Assembly: GCA_016192065.1 (NCBI GenBank)
Contig: JACPUX010000072.1
Location: 1 to 64,000 of the forward strand
Reading direction: 5' to 3'
From: Betaproteobacteria bacterium
GTDB taxonomy: Bacteria; Pseudomonadota; Gammaproteobacteria; Burkholderiales; Casimicrobiaceae
DNA: 64,000 nt
This document shows, in pieces, positions 60,669 to 64,000 of this stretch. Positions within the stretch are counted from its first letter, which is position 1. The number at the start of each line of letters is the position of its first letter. The translations under genes were made by a program, and so were the position numbers. Under the pieces are notes generated by a model. That model had not been told where the DNA came from. It saw only the letters and a list, made by a program, of their open reading frames with translations, and ran no database searches.

Positions 60669-61381
60669 GCTTGATCTTCCAGGCTTTGGTTGATGCGTTG
60701 CAGCTCACCGGCCGGATCAGCCGCATGAGTGATCGGTCGGCCGATGACCAGGTACGTGGCGCCCGCCGCGATGGCGGCCTCGGGGGTCATCACGCGCTTC
60801 TGATCTTGCGTTTCGGCGCCCGCCGGGCGAATGCCGGGCGTAACCAGACAGAAAGCGCTTCCATGCGTGTCCCGCAGGCGCATTGCCTCCTGCGCCGAGC
60901 AGACTACGCCGTCGAGTCCCCGCGATGCGCACAGCGCCGCCAGACGTTCCACCTGCGCCTGCGGCGTGGCCGGCACGCCCACTTCGGCGAGCGCCGGTGC
61001 GTCCAGGCTGGTGAGCACGGTGACGCCGATCAGCAAGGGGCGAGGCCGCCCAAGCCGCTGCGACTCCTCGGCGACGGCGCTATGCGCCGCCTGCAACATC
61101 GCACCGCCGCCCGAAGCGTGGATGTTCATCATCCAGACCCCCAGGCGCGTGGCCGAGCGGCAAGCCTGTGCAACGGTGTTGGGAATGTCGTGAAACTTGA
61201 GGTCGAGGAAGAGGCGAAAACCCCGGGCCACCAGCTCGCGCACAAGCTCAGGCCCGGCCGCGGTGAATAGTTCATTGCCGATCTTCAGGGCACAGGATTG
61301 CGGCCTGAGCTTGCTGGCGAAGTTCATTGCTGCTTCACGATCGGGGAAATCAAGGGCGACGATGACGGGAGACTCAGACAT
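60665..61381 (-). CDS. pyrF: orotidine 5'-phosphate decarboxylase
   Basis: A 238-residue PyrF, the last enzyme of UMP synthesis. The catalytic pattern is [11 protein letters not shown] with Lys and Asp, plus [13 protein letters not shown] at the start and the phosphate loop [22 protein letters not shown]. It overlaps lapB by eight bases at its 5' end and ugd at its 3' end. Confidence 0.96.
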   Translation of the reverse strand: MSESPVIVALDFPDREAAMNFASKLRPQSCALKIGNELFTAAGPELVRELVARGFRLFLDLKFHDIPNTVAQACRSATRLGVWMMNIHASGGGAMLQAAHSAVAEESQRLGRPRPLLIGVTVLTSLDAPALAEVGVPATPQAQVERLAALCASRGLDGVVCSAQEAMRLRDTHGSAFCLVTPGIRPAGAETQDQKRVMTPEAAIAAGATYLVIGRPITHAADPAGELQRINQSLEDQA

Positions 61382-62549
61382 GGCCTTCGGGAGCTTCAGT
61401 ACGCCGGGGTGAATAGGTTTCCCACTTGCCGCAGCCGGGACAGCGCCAATAGTACTGCTTCGCGCGAAAACCGCAATGCTCGCAGCGGTACATGCCGAGT
61501 CGGCGCGTGTGCTGGTGTACCAGACCCTTGACCAATTCCAGATCGTGGCGATGATCCGCCGGGGCGCTCAGGATCTGCGCCTGGAGTAGCTTGTCCAATC
61601 CTAACAGCGTTGGATTGCGGCGCAGTTCATCCTTGATGAGTTCGGTCGCGCCGAGCGGACCTTGATCGCGCAGTGTACGATCGAACAGGGTGTTCAAGAG
61701 ATCGAGTGAAGGGTATTGCTCCTGGTAGCTTTGCAGCAGCCGTTGCGCCTGTTCGCGCTCACCTTCTTCATCCAGAGCCCCGGCAATACGTTCGGCGACC
61801 AGCGAGAGATAGGCGGGATTCTGCGATTCCACCCGCTTCCAGGCGGCGATCGCTTCGCTGCGCTGGCCCTCGGCACTGGCCACATCGCCGGCAATGATGG
61901 TGGCGCGCACGCACAGCTTGTATTCCGACAGTGCCCGCTCGACCGCCTCGCGGGCGTCGCCAAAGCGAGATTCAGCCAGCGCGCCGGTGGCCAGTTCGCA
62001 GCAGTAATGCGCGATTTCCTTGAAGTAGGGCTGACGAGAGAGCGCTTCCATGCGCTTGGCGGTGGCGATTGCCTTGTTCCAGTCCTTCTCCTGCTCGTAG
62101 ATTTGGAGCAAATGCGTGAGCGAGGCGTGTTCATGGTCGGAACCGCTCAGCCGGTTGAAAAGCTCTTCGGCGCGGTCGAGCAAACCGGCGCGATGAAAAT
62201 CCTGGGCCAGTTCATACAGCACCGCAGGCTGTTTGGCGGACGGAAGATCGGGTCGGTCGAGCAGGCTCTGATGCATGCGAATGGCGCGCTCGATCTCGCC
62301 TTGTCGCCGAAAGAGGCTGCCCAGGGCGAAATGCAAATCGATGGTTTGCGGTTCCACCTTTACGACCTCGATGAACGCTTCGATGGCCTTGTCGGGCTGC
62401 TCGTTGAGGAGGAAGTTGAGTCCCTTGAAATAGGAGCTGGGCATCGCCCGCGATTCTTTCAGCAGATGCTTGATGTCGATGCGCGCTGCCAGCCAGCCCA
62501 TGCCGAAAAAAAGCGGCAGAGCGAGGAGCCACCAGAGTTCGAGTTCCAC
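61374..62549 (-). CDS. lapB: LapB (YciM), lipopolysaccharide assembly TPR protein
   Basis: A 391-residue inner-membrane anchored protein. After GTG 62549 comes the anchor [25 protein letters not shown], then a TPR array (for example [24 protein letters not shown]) and a C-terminal rubredoxin-type metal site [21 protein letters not shown]. LapB controls LpxC turnover and so LPS amount. The longer frame beginning at 62837 overlaps lapA and is spurious. Length agrees with known LapB. Confidence 0.93.
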   Translation of the reverse strand: MELELWWLLALPLFFGMGWLAARIDIKHLLKESRAMPSSYFKGLNFLLNEQPDKAIEAFIEVVKVEPQTIDLHFALGSLFRRQGEIERAIRMHQSLLDRPDLPSAKQPAVLYELAQDFHRAGLLDRAEELFNRLSGSDHEHASLTHLLQIYEQEKDWNKAIATAKRMEALSRQPYFKEIAHYCCELATGALAESRFGDAREAVERALSEYKLCVRATIIAGDVASAEGQRSEAIAAWKRVESQNPAYLSLVAERIAGALDEEGEREQAQRLLQSYQEQYPSLDLLNTLFDRTLRDQGPLGATELIKDELRRNPTLLGLDKLLQAQILSAPADHRHDLELVKGLVHQHTRRLGMYRCEHCGFRAKQYYWRCPGCGKWETYSPRRTEAPEGHV

Positions 62550-62566
62550 CTTAGCGCGGTCGCCGC

Positions 62567-62851
62567 TCAGGCCGCGCTGGCGGCGCGGTCGGGCGCCGCG
62601 GGCCGCCTTCTGGTCCGCAGTTGCCGCCGCAGTTCGACGATCAGCCGGCGCTGCCGCACATTGCGAGTGATGCCGGCGCTCAGCCCGGCCGCCGCGCCGA
62701 CCACGAACGCGGCCAGGAGCAGCACCATCAGCGGAACCTGCCAGCGCGCACCCAAGAAGAAATTGAGACCTACGGGTTCCAGGTTCTTGAGCGACCACGC
62801 AAACAACACGAGAAACACCGCGGCTTTCCAAGCCCAACTCAGCGCACGCAT
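62567..62851 (-). CDS. lapA: LapA-domain membrane protein (DUF1049)
   Basis: A 94-residue protein with two membrane segments (AWKAAVFLVLFAWSL and VPLMVLLLAAFVVGAAAGLSAG) and a basic cytosolic tail. The EPVGLNFFLG motif between the helices is typical of LapA (YciS). It stands directly before lapB, the usual arrangement. ATG 62851 was chosen as the start. Confidence 0.88.
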   Translation of the reverse strand: MRALSWAWKAAVFLVLFAWSLKNLEPVGLNFFLGARWQVPLMVLLLAAFVVGAAAGLSAGITRNVRQRRLIVELRRQLRTRRRPAAPDRAASAA

Positions 62852-62865
62852 TGCGGCCTCCGAAA

Positions 62866-62902
62866 AGAAAAAAGGCGGCTCCACTCCGGGTGAAGCCGCC
62901 TT
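62866..62902 (-). terminator. intrinsic terminator after ihfB
   Basis: On the minus strand AAGGCGGCT pairs with AGCCGCCTT and is followed by a run of T (complement of the A-run 62866-62873). It sits 14 bases after the ihfB stop and would separate rpsA-ihfB from lapA-lapB transcription. Confidence 0.85.
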
Positions 62903-62915
62903 AGGCTAGATCATT

Positions 62916-63200
62916 CTACTGCTTGTAATCAACCCGTTCGCGCAGTTCCTTGCCGGCCTTGAAATGGGGCACGTATTTCTCGGGAACTTGCACTTTGTCG
63001 CCGGACTTTGGATTGCGTCCCACGCGTGGCGGGCGGTAGTTGAGTCCGAAACTGCCGAAGCCTCGAATCTCGATGCGGTCACCTCGCGCCAAACTCTCGC
63101 CCATGGCATCGAGGATCATCTTGACGGCGAGCTCCGCGTCCTTGGCGACCAGTTGCGGAAACTGGGCCGCCAGGCGGTCGATCAACTCCGATTTGGTCAT
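62916..63200 (-). CDS. ihfB: integration host factor subunit beta
   Basis: A 94-residue DNA-bending protein. [35 protein letters not shown] and the DNA-contacting arm [35 protein letters not shown] are characteristic of IhfB. It follows rpsA, the conserved order in proteobacteria. Confidence 0.95.
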   Translation of the reverse strand: MTKSELIDRLAAQFPQLVAKDAELAVKMILDAMGESLARGDRIEIRGFGSFGLNYRPPRVGRNPKSGDKVQVPEKYVPHFKAGKELRERVDYKQ

Positions 63201-63217
63201 CGCAATCCCCGCAGTGC

Positions 63218-64000
63218 TTATTCCTCGGCGCTCTTGTTATCGAGCTTGGCCTTGAGCAGCGCACCCAAGCTGGTCGTGCCCGAGGTGCCGGTCGGTTCGG
63301 CCGACAGCCGCTGGACCGCGTCGGACTCCTCGGCGTGGTCCTTGGCCTTCACCGACAGGTTGATGCTGCGGTTCTTACGGTCGATGTTGATGATCATGGC
63401 GCTGATCCTCTCGCCTTCCTTCAAGTGCGTGCGGATATCCTCGACGCGGTCGCGGGACAGCTCCGAGGCACGCAGATAACCTTCGACTTCGCCGTCGAGC
63501 TGAATGACCGCACCCTTGGCGTCCAGGGACTTGACCACGCCATCGACCACGGCGCCCTTGTCGTGAGTGGAGACATAGCTGTTGAAGGGATCGCCATCGA
63601 CTTGCTTGATGCCCAGGGAAATGCGCTCGCGATCGACGTCGATACCCAGCACCACAGCCTCGACTTCCTGGCCCTTGCGGTACTCGCGCACTGCGGCTTC
63701 GCCGGTGTTGGTCCAGGACAGATCGGACAGATGCACCAAGCCGTCGATGCCGCCGGGCAGGCCGATGAACACGCCGAAGTCAGTGATGGACTTGATCTGG
63801 CCCTTCACGCGATCGCCCTTCTTGTGGTTCATGGCGAAATCCTCCCAAGGATTGGGCATGCATTGCTTCATGCCCAGGGAGATGCGACGGCGGTCTTCGT
63901 CGATTTCGAGAATCATCACTTCGACTTCGTCGCCCAACTGCACCACCTTGGTCGGGTGGATGTTCTTGTTGGTCCAATCCATTTCGGAAACGTGCACCAG
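63218..64000 (-). CDS. rpsA: 30S ribosomal protein S1, C-terminal part (cut by window end)
   Basis: The last 260 codons of rpsA; the frame is open at base 64000. Several S1 RNA-binding domains are visible, for example [35 protein letters not shown] and [35 protein letters not shown]1 binds mRNA on the 30S subunit. The N-terminal half lies outside the window. Confidence 0.96.
   Translation of the reverse strand: MVHVSEMDWTNKNIHPTKVVQLGDEVEVMILEIDEDRRRISLGMKQCMPNPWEDFAMNHKKGDRVKGQIKSITDFGVFIGLPGGIDGLVHLSDLSWTNTGEAAVREYRKGQEVEAVVLGIDVDRERISLGIKQVDGDPFNSYVSTHDKGAVVDGVVKSLDAKGAVIQLDGEVEGYLRASELSRDRVEDIRTHLKEGERISAMIINIDRKNRSINLSVKAKDHAEESDAVQRLSAEPTGTSGTTSLGALLKAKLDNKSAEE

Noticed and set aside
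1-64000. Prophage, insertion sequence or integrative element
   Set aside because: No integrase, transposase or phage structural gene was recognised. The repeats seen are short intergenic families.

Overview
The window is GC-rich chromosomal DNA from a sulfur-oxidising proteobacterium, most likely a betaproteobacterium. I infer this from the block rpsA-ihfB-lapA-lapB-pyrF-ugd-rfaE1-radA, a DUF3079 gene, a TssQ-type lipoprotein and a complete oxidative sulfur pathway. No 16S rRNA gene is present, so the taxonomy is an inference. No tRNA, rRNA, transposase or prophage genes were seen.

Layout. 1-5.3 kb: ordinary genes (ispH, a YihY membrane protein, a hydrolase, a patatin, a Nudix CoA pyrophosphatase). 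5.6-13.4 kb: a tandem thioredoxin, then tusA-dsrE2, a FadL-type porin, and soxYZ, a fused soxXA and soxB. There is no soxCD, as in bacteria that store sulfur and pass it to reverse Dsr. 13.5-14.3 kb: a LigB/DODA-type dioxygenase. 14.5-21.6 kb: a complete type II-C CRISPR-Cas system with 35 identical repeats and 34 spacers, cas2, cas1, cas9 and a recognisable tracrRNA. 21.8-22.2 kb: a TacA-like antitoxin with only the C-terminal stump of its GNAT toxin. 22.3-25.4 kb: a leftward operon with an HTH/ferredoxin/flavin reductase fusion, an unknown helical protein, a tandem TusA protein and an unknown small protein. It is divergent from the rightward dsr locus (25.7-38.7 kb: dsrABEFHCMKLJOPN plus a cysteine-free DsrC relative). 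38.7-40.6 kb: a NarX/NarL-like two-component pair. 40.9-44.8 kb: sat-aprBA. 44.9-47.8 kb: a YkgJ-type protein, a Tll0287-like haem protein and an FccB-like flavoprotein. 47.9-53.0 kb: leftward qmoAB-hdrCB. 53.0-56.2 kb: a phosphoesterase, DUF3079, a candidate dif site, a Ser/Thr kinase and a TssQ-like lipoprotein. 56.2-64.0 kb: radA to rpsA, all leftward.

How the genes work together. SoxXA, SoxYZ and SoxB release sulfate from thiosulfate and leave sulfane sulfur. TusA/DsrE2 and DsrEFH pass sulfur to DsrC. DsrAB with DsrL and DsrMKJOP oxidise it to sulfite. AprBA, with QmoAB-HdrCB as the probable quinone link, forms APS, and Sat recovers ATP. FccB would feed in sulfide. The NarX/NarL-like pair sits between dsr and sat-apr, and a 49-bp block of similar sequence lies upstream of both tusA and sat, so shared control is plausible.

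The least expected items are: a dif-like XerCD site at 54035-54062; a tracrRNA whose promoter overlaps the cas9 start; a long hairpin abutting the first CRISPR repeat; the SoxXA fusion; the accessory operon opposite dsrA; opposed REP-like elements between sulfur genes; the toxin stump; and ispH with no normal start codon.
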